Part shown: positions 34,269-42,603 of the stretch, piece by piece
How the letters are laid out: each line of letters starts with the position of its first letter
Numbering within the stretch: the stretch's first letter is position 1
Origin: Streptomyces longisporoflavus
GTDB taxonomy: Bacteria > Actinomycetota > Actinomycetes > Streptomycetales > Streptomycetaceae
Direction of reading: 5' to 3'
DNA: 64,000 nucleotides
Assembly (NCBI RefSeq): GCF_014649775.1
Contig: NZ_BMTR01000016.1
Coordinates: 160,535-224,534 of the forward strand
Notes under the pieces: model-generated
Databases searched by the model: none
The model's input: only the letters and a program-made list of their open reading frames with translations
What the model was told of the DNA's origin: nothing
Translations under genes and position numbers: made by a program

Positions 34269-34711
34269 GGCGCGTACCCTCCCGGCTCGGTGCGGCGGCT
34301 GACCATCACCCGGTTCCAGCTGTTGATGACGGTGATCACCCCGATGAGATGGGCGAGTCCGGCCTCGTCGAAGTGCTTGGCCGCCGCCTCGTACGTCGCG
34401 TCGGGGACGAACCCGTCCGTCAGGACGGTGACCGCCTCGGTCAGCGCGAGGGCGGCACGCTCGCGCTCGCTGTAGAGGTCACCCGCCTCGGCCCAGGCGT
34501 TGAGCAGTGCGATGCGCTTCGCCGTCTCGCCGTTCCGCACGGCGATGTCCACATGCATGTCGAGGCAGAACGCGCACGCGTTGATCTGCGAGCCCCGCAT
34601 CATCACGAGCTCGGCGAGCGCCGGGTCGCCGAGCCCCTTCTTCGCGGCGGCGCTCAGCGCGGACAGCGCGGTGGCGAAGCCCTTGTCGAGGTGGGTGGTC
34701 CGGGCGCTCAC
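34265..34711 (-). CDS. Carboxymuconolactone decarboxylase (AhpD-like) family protein
   Basis: The 148-aa product starts with GTG at 34711, overlapping the upstream stop by four bases. The CxxC pair lies in NACAFCLDMHVDIAV, the AhpD-type active site. It is a paralogue of the next upstream protein (shared LDMH, ALTEAVTVLTDGFVPD and VITVINSWNR). Such proteins are peroxidase-like or disulfide-reducing; substrate unknown. Confidence 0.88.
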   Translation of the reverse strand: MSARTTHLDKGFATALSALSAAAKKGLGDPALAELVMMRGSQINACAFCLDMHVDIAVRNGETAKRIALLNAWAEAGDLYSERERAALALTEAVTVLTDGFVPDATYEAAAKHFDEAGLAHLIGVITVINSWNRVMVSRRTEPGGYAP

Positions 34712-35226
34712 TTGTGGTCTCCGGCCGTGTAGTGGCCGGGCGCCTGGCGCGTCGCGACGCCGAAACGGTTCCACGCGTTGATCACCGTGATCGCGGCGAT
34801 CAGCTGCGTCAGCTCCTCCTCCTTGAAGAGGGCGGCGGCCCGCTCGTACACCTCGTCCGGCACGAAGCCGTCCGTCAGGACGGTGATCGCCTCCGTCAGC
34901 TCGATGGCGGCGATCTCCCGCGCCGTGTAGAAGTGCCGCGACTCCTCCCAGGCGCTGAGCTGGATGATCCGCTCGACGCTCTCGCCCGCCGCCAGGGCGT
35001 CCTTGCTGTGCATGTCGAGGCAGAGCGCGCAGTGGTTGATCTGCGAGGCGCGGATCTTGACGAGTTCGAGGATCACCGGGTCGACGCCCTTACGGGCTGC
35101 CGCGTCGAGCCGGACCATCGCCTTGAAGACGTCGGGCGCGAGCTGGTGCCAGTCGAGGCGGGGGGTGTGCTCGTGGAGGTACTCGGTGTTCTGTTCCGTG
35201 GCCGCGGTGTTCTCGTTCGTCGTCAT
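34708..35226 (-). CDS. Carboxymuconolactone decarboxylase (AhpD-like) family protein
   Basis: ATG 35226 gives 172 aa; the ribosome site is weak. The CxxC is in NHCALCLDMHSKDAL. It shares most of its core with the downstream paralogue, evidence of tandem duplication. It is the first gene of a three-gene operon, divergent from the MocR regulator 47 bp away. Confidence 0.88.
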   Translation of the reverse strand: MTTNENTAATEQNTEYLHEHTPRLDWHQLAPDVFKAMVRLDAAARKGVDPVILELVKIRASQINHCALCLDMHSKDALAAGESVERIIQLSAWEESRHFYTAREIAAIELTEAITVLTDGFVPDEVYERAAALFKEEELTQLIAAITVINAWNRFGVATRQAPGHYTAGDHK

Positions 35227-35273
35227 GCCGTCGACCGTACGACCGGAATAGCCCACAGGTATGGTCCATTCCC

Positions 35274-36767
35274 ATGGAAGAATCGTGGGCCACTTTGGGC
35301 GTCGACCTCCACCTGGACACGGTCGGCGTGGCGTCACGCACGGGCGCGCGTGCCGGCGATGCGACGCACACAGGCGTGCGCAAGGGCCTGACGGACGCCC
35401 TGCGCGAGGCGGTGCGCGGCGGCAGGCTCGCCCCCGGCACCCGCCTCCCCTCGTCCCGCAGCCTCGCCGCGGACCTGGGCATCGCCCGCAACACGGTCGC
35501 CGACGCCTACGGGGATCTCGTCGCCGAGGGCTGGCTCACCGCCCGCCAGGGCTCCGGCACCCGCGTCACCGACCGCGCCGTGTCACGCCCCGCCGATCCC
35601 GCCCCGCGCCACAGGGCCGCGGGCGGCCCGACGTACAACCTCCAGCCGGGCACCCCCGACCTCGCGTCCTTCCCCCGCGCCGCCTGGCTCAAGGCCGCCC
35701 GCCGGGCCATGGCCGCCGCGCCGAACGACGCGCTCGGGTACGGCGACCCGCGCGGCCGCGTCGAACTGCGCACCGCCCTCGCCGACTACCTCGCCCGCGC
35801 GCGGGGCGTGCACACGGACCCGGACCGCATCGTCGTCTGCGCCGGGTTCGCGCAGGGCCTGAGCCTGCTCGGCGGGGTGCTGCGGGGCCGGGGTCTGCGC
35901 GAGGTGGCGGTCGAGTCGTACGGACTCGACGTGCACTGGAATCTGCTGAAGCGAGCGGGATTGCGGACGAGGCCGCTGCCGTTCGACGAACTGGGCACTT
36001 CCACGGCGGAGTTGAGCGGGGGGCCGGGATCTGGGCCGGGATCTGGGTCGGGATCTGGGTCGGACGTGGCTTCCGGTACGCCGAAGGTGGCGCTTCTGAC
36101 GCCCGCGCACCAGTTCCCGATGGGGGTCCCGCTGCACCCCGACCGGCGTGCGGCCGCCGTGGACTGGGCGCGGCGCGAGGGCGGACTGATCCTGGAGGAC
36201 GACTACGACGGCGAGTTCCGCTACGACCGGCAGCCGGTGGGCGCGCTCCAGGGCCTCGACCCCGACCGCGTGGTCTACCTCGGCACGGCGAGCAAGTCCC
36301 TCGCCCCCGGCCTCCGGCTCGGCTGGATGGTCCTGCCTGCGCCGATCGCCGCCGAGGTCGTCGAGGCGAAGGGCGGCGCGGAATGGGCCTGCGGGGCGCT
36401 GGACCAGCTGACCCTTGCCGAGTTCATCACGTCGGGCGCGTACGACCGTCATGTGCGGGGCGCGCGGCTGCGTTACCGGCGTCGACGGGACCAACTGGTC
36501 GCGGCCCTCGCGACACGGGCGCCGGATGTGCGGGCCTCCGGTATCGCGGCGGGCCTGCACGCGGTGCTCGAACTGCCGCCGGGAACGGAGCGCTCGGTGA
36601 TCCAGGCGGCAAGCTGGCAACGCCTCGCGGTACAGGGCCTCGCGAGCTTCCGACACCCGGCGGCGACGGATCTCCCGGAGCGGGACGCCCTGGTGGTGGG
36701 GTACGGGACGCCGCCGGATCACGCGTGGGCGGGGGCGCTGGAGGCGTTGTGCGGGGTGCTGCCGTAA
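35274..36767 (+). CDS. MocR-type regulator (GntR HTH fused to aminotransferase fold)
   Basis: The 497-aa protein has a GntR winged HTH at about 38-102 (PSSRSLAADLGIARNTVADA) and a PLP-dependent class I aminotransferase domain from about 120. The PLP lysine lies in YLGTASKSLAPGLRLGWM. A Gly-Ser repeat (GSGPGSGSGSGS) near 255 interrupts the domain, encoded by tandem GGATCTGGG words. It is divergent from the AhpD operon and likely regulates it; the 47-bp gap contains ATGGTCCAT (35261-35269), a small palindrome. Confidence 0.9.
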   Translation: MEESWATLGVDLHLDTVGVASRTGARAGDATHTGVRKGLTDALREAVRGGRLAPGTRLPSSRSLAADLGIARNTVADAYGDLVAEGWLTARQGSGTRVTDRAVSRPADPAPRHRAAGGPTYNLQPGTPDLASFPRAAWLKAARRAMAAAPNDALGYGDPRGRVELRTALADYLARARGVHTDPDRIVVCAGFAQGLSLLGGVLRGRGLREVAVESYGLDVHWNLLKRAGLRTRPLPFDELGTSTAELSGGPGSGPGSGSGSGSDVASGTPKVALLTPAHQFPMGVPLHPDRRAAAVDWARREGGLILEDDYDGEFRYDRQPVGALQGLDPDRVVYLGTASKSLAPGLRLGWMVLPAPIAAEVVEAKGGAEWACGALDQLTLAEFITSGAYDRHVRGARLRYRRRRDQLVAALATRAPDVRASGIAAGLHAVLELPPGTERSVIQAASWQRLAVQGLASFRHPAATDLPERDALVVGYGTPPDHAWAGALEALCGVLP

Positions 36768-36930
36768 GGCTTGGTGGCGGTGGTTCTTGGTCTCAAACCA
36801 GCCCAAGAGACACGAAGTGACGGTGGAGGAGCGGGTTTTCGCGGAGCCGGTTGGCGCGATGCACGGACGTTTCCCTACGCTGATCACTGCTCGATGAACA
36901 CGTACACGCCAACGGGGGAGCAGCAGAGGA

Positions 36931-37407
36931 ATGGCAGCGGAGCAAGGACAGAAGACGCAGCAGAAGCCGGGCCAGGGACAGCCGGAGCCGGGCCAGGGAC
37001 AGCCGGAGCCGGGCCAGGGACAGAAGGCGCGGCGGCGCAGGCTGCGCTCCAGCACGGTCGTACTCGGCGGAATGGGCGTCCTCGCGGCGGCCCTGACCTC
37101 GTGCGGGTCGGAACCCGACAAGCGATGCGTGGACCGCGACAGCTACGACTACCTCACCGGCTACAAGATCGTCGCGGACAAGAACTGCAAGAGCGGCTCG
37201 GGCTCCTCGGGCTCGTCAAGCTCCTCCGCCGGCAAGGCACGCAAGAGCGGCGGCAGTTCGTACGGAACCGGCAAGTCCGGTCGTATGGACGCCGACTGGT
37301 ACTACGACGCCGACATCGACGGCCGCCGCGCCGACTACGGCACCTTCAGCCGCAGTGAGGCGGTCGACCGCGACGGCTTCGGCTGCTCGGGCAGCGGCGG
37401 CGGCTGA
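36931..37407 (+). CDS. Small Ser/Gly-rich membrane-anchored or lipoprotein-like protein
   Basis: The 158-aa product begins with a hydrophilic tail made of PGQGQPE repeats, then a basic stretch and a hydrophobic segment ending in ALTSCGS (possible lipobox, Cys near 63). The unusually long N-region makes lipoprotein processing uncertain. The outer part carries a Ser/Gly run and a C-terminal conserved region DADWYYDADIDGRRADYGTF. It precedes the ATP-grasp ligase by 93 bp, a pairing I have seen in other streptomycetes. Confidence 0.75.
   Translation: MAAEQGQKTQQKPGQGQPEPGQGQPEPGQGQKARRRRLRSSTVVLGGMGVLAAALTSCGSEPDKRCVDRDSYDYLTGYKIVADKNCKSGSGSSGSSSSSAGKARKSGGSSYGTGKSGRMDADWYYDADIDGRRADYGTFSRSEAVDRDGFGCSGSGGG
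36967..37023 (+). repeat. 21-bp in-frame tandem repeat, 2.7 copies
   Basis: Units begin at 36967, 36988 and 37009 and are identical over their shared length (first 15 bases CCGGGCCAGGGACAG). They encode the heptapeptide PGQGQPE. Exact identity indicates recent slippage. Confidence 0.85.
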
Positions 37408-37420
37408 GCCGGCCAGTACA

Positions 37421-37498
37421 GAGACCGAGACCCGGAACCCGAGACCCGAGATCCGAGACCCGGAACCCGAGATCCGACCCGAGAACCGGAACCCGAGG
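37421..37498. repeat. G/A/C-rich repeat cluster before the ATP-grasp gene
   Basis: The 18-mer GAGACCCGGAACCCGAGA occurs at 37427-37444 and 37455-37472 (period 28), with further degenerate copies. The array runs up to the start codon and its GAGG serves as ribosome site. Confidence 0.7.
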
Positions 37499-37500
37499 CC

Positions 37501-38688
37501 ATGGAACGCCGCACCGTCACCCCCCGCCCCGGCTGGCAGCAGACCGTCGAGGACCAGGGGCTCATCTACCCCCTCACCCGCTACCCCGACGACTCGCTGC
37601 GCCCCTACTGGGACGAGTCCGCCTGCTACGTCTTCTCGCTGCCCGAGGTCGAGGCCCTCGAAGAGGTCGTCGAGGAACTGCACGCGATGTGCCTCGCGGC
37701 AGCCGGGCACATCGTCGAGCACGACCGCCTGGCCGACCTCGGCATCACCGACCCCCGGGTGGCCGAAGCGGTCACCGAGGCCTGGCGCCGCAAGGCCGAA
37801 CTCCCCTCGCTCTACGGCAGGTTCGACCTGCACTACGACGGCAAGAGCGGCCCGGCCAAGATGCTGGAGTACAACGCCGACACCCCCACCTCCCTGGTCG
37901 AGGCCGCGAGCCCCCAATGGTTCTGGATGGAGGAGTGCTTCCCCGGCGCCGACCAGTGGAACTCCCTCCACGAACGCCTCGTCGACGCCTGGAAGAAGCA
38001 GGCACCGCTGCTGCCGCCGGGCGGCCCCCTGTACTTCGCGCACTCGGCGGGCGACGAGCTCGGCGAGGACCTGATGACGGTCGCGTATCTGCGCGAGACC
38101 GCGCAGCAGGCCGGGCTCGACACCGAGGCGATCTCCATGGAGGACATCGGCTGGGACCGTCTCTCGCGGCGCTTCGTCGACAAGAAGCTCGGGTTCATCC
38201 GCAGCTGCTTCAAGCTCTACCCGTGGGAGTGGCTGACCACCGACCGCTTCGCCCCGCATGTCCTGGAGACCCTGGACAACGGCGGCGGCACCGGCTCCAC
38301 CCTCTGGATCGAGCCCGCCTGGAAGATGCTCCTGTCCAACAAGGCGCTGCTCGCGATCCTCTGGGAGCTGTACCCCGGCCACCCCAACCTCCTCCCCGCC
38401 TACCTGGACGGCCCGCGCGAGCTGGCTTCCGGCCCGGGTTACGTCGCCAAGCCGCTCCTGGGCCGGGAGGGCGCCGGGGTGACGATCCATCCGCCGGGCA
38501 CAGAGCCCGTCGTACGCGAAGAGGCCTGCTGCTACCAGGAGCTTGCACCGCTGCCCGACTTCGACGGCAACCGCGTGGTGCTCGGTGCGTGGGTCGTCGA
38601 GGACGAGGCGGCCGGGCTCGGCATCCGGGAGTCGTCGGGTCTGATCACGGACGAGTACGCGAGGTTCCTGCCGCACGTGATCCTCTGA
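37501..38688 (+). CDS. Glutathionylspermidine synthase-family ATP-grasp ligase
   Basis: The 395-aa protein matches the synthetase half of glutathionylspermidine synthase and lacks the amidase domain. Visible motifs are YGRFDLHYDG and KMLEYNADTPTSLVEAAS (about 105-140) and the ATP-binding region GYVAKPLLGREGAGV (about 317-331). Actinobacteria lack glutathione, so the natural substrate is unlikely to be glutathionylspermidine; a different C-N ligation is inferred. Confidence 0.88.
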   Translation: MERRTVTPRPGWQQTVEDQGLIYPLTRYPDDSLRPYWDESACYVFSLPEVEALEEVVEELHAMCLAAAGHIVEHDRLADLGITDPRVAEAVTEAWRRKAELPSLYGRFDLHYDGKSGPAKMLEYNADTPTSLVEAASPQWFWMEECFPGADQWNSLHERLVDAWKKQAPLLPPGGPLYFAHSAGDELGEDLMTVAYLRETAQQAGLDTEAISMEDIGWDRLSRRFVDKKLGFIRSCFKLYPWEWLTTDRFAPHVLETLDNGGGTGSTLWIEPAWKMLLSNKALLAILWELYPGHPNLLPAYLDGPRELASGPGYVAKPLLGREGAGVTIHPPGTEPVVREEACCYQELAPLPDFDGNRVVLGAWVVEDEAAGLGIRESSGLITDEYARFLPHVIL

Positions 38689-38792
38689 CGTACAGATGGG
38701 CGGCTGGGCGGCCGGGCGGCTGGGTGGCCGGGTCAAATGCCCCTAGTACGCTGCCGGTTGATCGATATGACGCACTCGGAGGCGAAGCGAAC

Positions 38793-39581
38793 ATGTCCGA
38801 CAGCAGGATCAACACCACGCAGCCTCACACGGCCCGGATCTGGAACTACTGGCTCGGCGGCAAGGACAACTACGCCGTCGACCAGGCCGCCGGGGACCAG
38901 ATCCGCGCCCTGCACCCCGGTATCGGGGACTACGCCCTCGCCGACCGGCAGTTCCTCGGGCGCGCGGTGAGCCACCTCGTGACCGAGTGCGGCATCCGGC
39001 AGTTCCTCGACATCGGCACGGGCCTGCCGACCGCCGACAACACGCACGAGGTCGCCCAGCGGATCGCCCCCGAGTCGCGTGTCGTCTACGTGGACAACGA
39101 TCCGCTGGTCCTCACCCACGCCCGCGCCCTGCTCACCAGCACCCCCGAGGGCAGGACGGACTACCTCGACGAGGACCTGCGCAACGTCGACGCGATCCTC
39201 GAACACGCGGCGAAGACCCTGGACTTCGACCGGCCGATCGGGCTGATCCTGCTCGGAGTCGTCATCTTCATCGGCGACGACTCCGAGGCGTACGGCATCG
39301 TGCGCCGGCTGCTCGACGCGCTGCCGGCCGGCAGCCACCTGGTCCTCTCGCACACGATCACCAGCCCGGAGATGCCCGACGTGGACGAGGCGGTGGCGTT
39401 CTGGAACGAGAACGGCACTCCCAAGCTCACGCAGCGCACCCCCGAGCAGGTCACCGGCTTCTTCGAGGGCCTGGAGCTGCTCGACCCCGGCGTGGTCTCG
39501 TGCAACCGCTGGCGTACGGAGGAAGATGCGGCGGGCGTCGAGGACGTGGCCATGTTCGGCGGGGTCGGCGTCAAGCGCTGA
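38793..39581 (+). CDS. SAM-dependent methyltransferase, DUF574 (PF04672) family
   Basis: The 262-aa protein starts at ATG 38793 with CGGAGGCGAAG upstream. Family marks are PHTARIWNYWLGGKDNYAVD at 12-31, the SAM motif FLDIGTGLPTADNTHEVA and VVYVDNDPLVLTHA. This family is greatly expanded in Streptomyces, with few known substrates. Monocistronic. Confidence 0.93.
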   Translation: MSDSRINTTQPHTARIWNYWLGGKDNYAVDQAAGDQIRALHPGIGDYALADRQFLGRAVSHLVTECGIRQFLDIGTGLPTADNTHEVAQRIAPESRVVYVDNDPLVLTHARALLTSTPEGRTDYLDEDLRNVDAILEHAAKTLDFDRPIGLILLGVVIFIGDDSEAYGIVRRLLDALPAGSHLVLSHTITSPEMPDVDEAVAFWNENGTPKLTQRTPEQVTGFFEGLELLDPGVVSCNRWRTEEDAAGVEDVAMFGGVGVKR

Positions 39582-39625
39582 ACCCCCGGCGCCGCGAACG
39601 AGGCCGGCACCGAAGGGATAGCGGA

Positions 39626-40828
39626 CTAGGCCAGCACAGCCCGCAGCTGATCGAGCCCCCAGTCCAGGTCCTCCTTGCTGATCACTAGTGGCGGTGCGAT
39701 CCGGATGGTCGAACCGTGGGTGTCCTTGACCAGGACGCCCCGGTCCATCAGCTTCTCGGAGATCTCGCGGCCCGTGCCGTACGACGGGTCGATGTCGACG
39801 CCCGCCCACAGCCCGCGCCCCCGCACCTGCGTGACCGTGCCCGTGCCGGCGAGCAGCCCCAGCTCGGCGTGCAGGTGCTCGCCGAGCTCGGTGGCCCGCT
39901 GCTGGTACTCGCCCGTGCTCAGCATGGCGACGACCTCAAGGCCCACCGCGCACGCCAGCGGGTTGCCGCCGAACGTCGAGCCGTGCTCACCCGGCTTGAA
40001 CACGCCGAGCACATCCGCGTCCGCCACCACCGCCGACACCGGCACGACACCCCCGCCGAGCGCCTTGCCCAGGACGTACACATCGGGCACCACACCCTCG
40101 TGCTCGCAGGCGAACGTCTTCCCCGTCCTGCCGAACCCCGACTGGATCTCGTCCGCCATGAACAGGACGTTCCGCTCGCGCGTCAGCTCCCGTACGCCCG
40201 CGAGATATCCGGCCGGCGGCACCAGCACTCCGGCCTCTCCCTGGATCGGCTCCAGGAGCACGGCCACGGTGTTCTCCGTGACGGCGGCCCGCATCGCCGT
40301 CAGATCGCCGTACGGAACGATCTCGAAACCCGGCGTGTACGGGCCGAAGTCCGCGCGCGCCTCGGCGTCCGTCGAGAAGCTGACGATGGTCGTGGTCCGG
40401 CCGTGGAAGTTGTCGCGCGCGACCACGATCTTCGCCCGCCCGTCGGGCACGCCCTTGACCTGGTACCCCCACTTCCTGGCGGTCTTCACGGCCGTCTCCA
40501 CGGCCTCCGCCCCGGTGTTCATCGGCAGGACCATCTCCTTGCCGCAGAGCTCGGCGAGCCGCGTACAGAACTCGGCGAAGCGGTCGTGGTGGAAGGCCCG
40601 CGAGGTCAGCGTCACCCGCTCCAACTGCGCCTTGGCCGCGTCGATCAGCCGGCGGTTGCCGTGGCCGAAATTCAGCGCGGAGTATCCGGCGAGCATGTCG
40701 AGGTAGCGGCGCCCCTCGACGTCCGTCATCCAGGCACCCTCCGCCGACGCGACCACGATGGGCAGGGGGTGGTAGTTGTGCGCGCTGTGCGCTTCGGCCG
40801 AGGTGATGAACTTTTCGGTAGTCGACAC
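39626..40828 (-). CDS. rocD: Ornithine aminotransferase
   Basis: PLP enzyme converting ornithine and 2-oxoglutarate to glutamate semialdehyde and glutamate. GTG 40828 after CGGAGACC gives 400 aa with the family N-terminus TEKFITSAEAHSAHNYHPLP. Class III aminotransferase motifs are NTGAEAVETAVKTARKWGY, FHGRTTTIVSFS, MADEIQSGFGRTGK and the PLP lysine in LGKALGGGVVPVSAV. Monocistronic and divergent from glyA. Confidence 0.95.
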   Translation of the reverse strand: MSTTEKFITSAEAHSAHNYHPLPIVVASAEGAWMTDVEGRRYLDMLAGYSALNFGHGNRRLIDAAKAQLERVTLTSRAFHHDRFAEFCTRLAELCGKEMVLPMNTGAEAVETAVKTARKWGYQVKGVPDGRAKIVVARDNFHGRTTTIVSFSTDAEARADFGPYTPGFEIVPYGDLTAMRAAVTENTVAVLLEPIQGEAGVLVPPAGYLAGVRELTRERNVLFMADEIQSGFGRTGKTFACEHEGVVPDVYVLGKALGGGVVPVSAVVADADVLGVFKPGEHGSTFGGNPLACAVGLEVVAMLSTGEYQQRATELGEHLHAELGLLAGTGTVTQVRGRGLWAGVDIDPSYGTGREISEKLMDRGVLVKDTHGSTIRIAPPLVISKEDLDWGLDQLRAVLA

Positions 40829-40943
40829 GGGGTCTCCGTTCGTCCTGCGGCGGGGGGCGGGTGTGGCGCCCATTTCTATCGTCGCTCGGATCGTGGACGA
40901 GGAAACCCGCCGACCCGGCGTGCCCGCTAGGCTCGTATCTACA

Positions 40944-41024
40944 GCACGGCGACTGGCGTACGGGGAACGGACCCCGAGGAAGCCGTGCAAGGCAGAACCT
41001 TCGAGGTGCCGCCCGCCTGGGCAC
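40944..41024 (+). ncRNA. ZTP (pfl-motif) riboswitch upstream of glyA
   Basis: All consensus parts are present in order: P1 GCACGGC (40944-40950), GACTGGCG (40951-40958), the P2 stem GGGG/CCCC (40962-40965 with 40972-40975), GAGGAA, P1 complement GCCGTGC (40982-40988), a linker, then the 3' pseudoknot domain CCCGCCTGGGCA (41012-41023). ZTP riboswitches sense the AICAR-derived alarmone of folate shortage and turn on one-carbon genes. glyA starts 46 bp downstream. No T-run follows, so control may be on translation. Confidence 0.9.
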
Positions 41025-41069
41025 CCCGGGACCACGACCGGACACACACCGCTCGCCCCGGAGGACGCC

Positions 41070-42392
41070 ATGACTCACCCCGCTTCTCCCGCTTCTCCCG
41101 TTTCCCCGAATCCCGCGGATTCGCCGAACATCCTCAGCCACCCCGCGCTCACCGCCGAGGACCCCGACCTCGCCGCCCTCGTCGCCGCCGAGGAGCAGCT
41201 CCAGGCCGACACCCTGCGGCTGATCCCCAGCGAGAACTACGTCTCCGCCGCCGTCCTCGAAGCCTCCGGCACGGTCCTGCAGAACAAGTACAGCGAGGGC
41301 TACCCGGGCCGCCGCTACTACGAGGGCCAGCAGAACATCGACCCCGTCGAGCGCCTCGCCGTCGCCCGCGCCAAGTCCGTCTTCGGCGTCGAGCACGCCA
41401 ACGTCCAGCCCTACTCCGGTTCCCCGGCCAACCTCGCCGTCTACCTCGCCTTCGCCGAGCCCGGCGACACCGTGATGGGCATGGCCCTGCCCATGGGCGG
41501 CCACCTCACCCACGGCTGGGGCGTCTCCGCCACGGGCAAGTGGTTCCGCGGCGTCCAGTACGGCGTCCGTCACGACACGGGCCGCATCGACTTCGACGAG
41601 GTCCGCGACCTGGCCCTCAAGGAACGCCCGAAGCTGATCTTCTGCGGCGGTACCGCCCTCCCTCGCACCATCGACTTCGCCGCCTTCGCGGAGATCGCCC
41701 ACGAGGCGGGGGCCGTCCTCGTCGCCGACATCGCGCACATCGCGGGGCTGATCGCGGGCGGCGCCCACCCCTCGCCGGTGCCGCACGCGGACGTGATCTC
41801 CACGACCACCCACAAGACCCTGCGCGGCCCGCGCGGCGCGATGCTGATGTCCCGCGAGGAGCACGCCAAGGCCATCGACAAGGCGGTCTTCCCCGGCCTG
41901 CAGGGCGGCCCGCACAACCAGACCACCGCGGCCATCGCGGTCGCCCTGCACGAGGCGTCGCAGCCCTCCTTCCGCGACTACGCCCACGCGGTCGTCGCCA
42001 ACGCCCGCGCCCTCGCCGAAGCCCTGCTCGCCCGCGGCTTCGACCTGGTCTCCGGCGGCACCGACAACCACCTGATCCTGATGGACCTCACCCCCAAGGA
42101 CGTCCCCGGCAAGATCGCCGCCAAGGCCCTCGACCGGGCCGGAATCGTCGTCAACCACAACACCGTCCCCTACGACCCGAGGAAGCCCTTCGACCCCTCC
42201 GGCATCCGCATCGGCACCCCCTCGCTCACCTCCCGCGGTCTCGGCACGCAGCACATGCCGACCGTGGCCGACTTGATCGACCGAGGCGTCGCCGCGGCCC
42301 GGGCCGGTGACGAGGACGCCCTGACGAAGATCCGCTCAGAGGTCACCGCCCTGATGACCACCCACCCGGCCCCGGGCCTGCCGGGCCACTGA
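41070..42392 (+). CDS. glyA: Serine hydroxymethyltransferase
   Basis: Interconverts serine and glycine and loads THF with a one-carbon unit. ATG 41070 (GAGGAC ribosome site) gives 440 aa; the first 25 residues are a Pro/Ser extension. Signatures are LIPSENYVSAAV, NKYSEGYPGRRYYEGQQ, and the PLP lysine in STTTHKTLRGPRG. The leader contains a ZTP riboswitch, tying expression to folate and purine status, in line with purN, purH and folD earlier in the window. Confidence 0.96.
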   Translation: MTHPASPASPVSPNPADSPNILSHPALTAEDPDLAALVAAEEQLQADTLRLIPSENYVSAAVLEASGTVLQNKYSEGYPGRRYYEGQQNIDPVERLAVARAKSVFGVEHANVQPYSGSPANLAVYLAFAEPGDTVMGMALPMGGHLTHGWGVSATGKWFRGVQYGVRHDTGRIDFDEVRDLALKERPKLIFCGGTALPRTIDFAAFAEIAHEAGAVLVADIAHIAGLIAGGAHPSPVPHADVISTTTHKTLRGPRGAMLMSREEHAKAIDKAVFPGLQGGPHNQTTAAIAVALHEASQPSFRDYAHAVVANARALAEALLARGFDLVSGGTDNHLILMDLTPKDVPGKIAAKALDRAGIVVNHNTVPYDPRKPFDPSGIRIGTPSLTSRGLGTQHMPTVADLIDRGVAAARAGDEDALTKIRSEVTALMTTHPAPGLPGH

Positions 42393-42433
42393 CCCGCCGA
42401 CCCGGCTGATCGACCGATCACCGGGACCGCACG

Positions 42434-42469
42434 GCCGCCCCGGTCGCTCTGCGCCATGACCGGGGCGGC
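42434..42469 (+). terminator. Terminator after glyA
   Basis: A 12-bp perfect stem GCCGCCCCGGTC / GACCGGGGCGGC with a 12-nt loop, 41 bp after the glyA stop. Confidence 0.8.
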
Positions 42470-42603
42470 TGCCCGGGACCCTCCGGCGGCCTGTGTTCCT
42501 CGTCTCATCGGTGACCCCGAACTGCCGGTGGACCACAAGATCGCGGCACACCCGTCACACGGCTGTTTCCGAGCAATGAGAGACACCTGAGAGAATGAGC
42601 CCT

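Noticed and set aside
40861..41069. Glycine riboswitch before glyA
   Set aside because: The conserved elements of the region match the ZTP aptamer block by block and do not match the glycine aptamer.
39987..42254. 755-codon minus-strand frame over rocD and glyA
   Set aside because: It contradicts glyA and its riboswitch; shadow of glyA codon bias.
42393..42603. T-box or Trp leader peptide before trpS
   Set aside because: No T-box sequence, no run of Trp codons and only the glyA terminator was seen. I recall that the regulated TrpRS of streptomycetes is the other copy.
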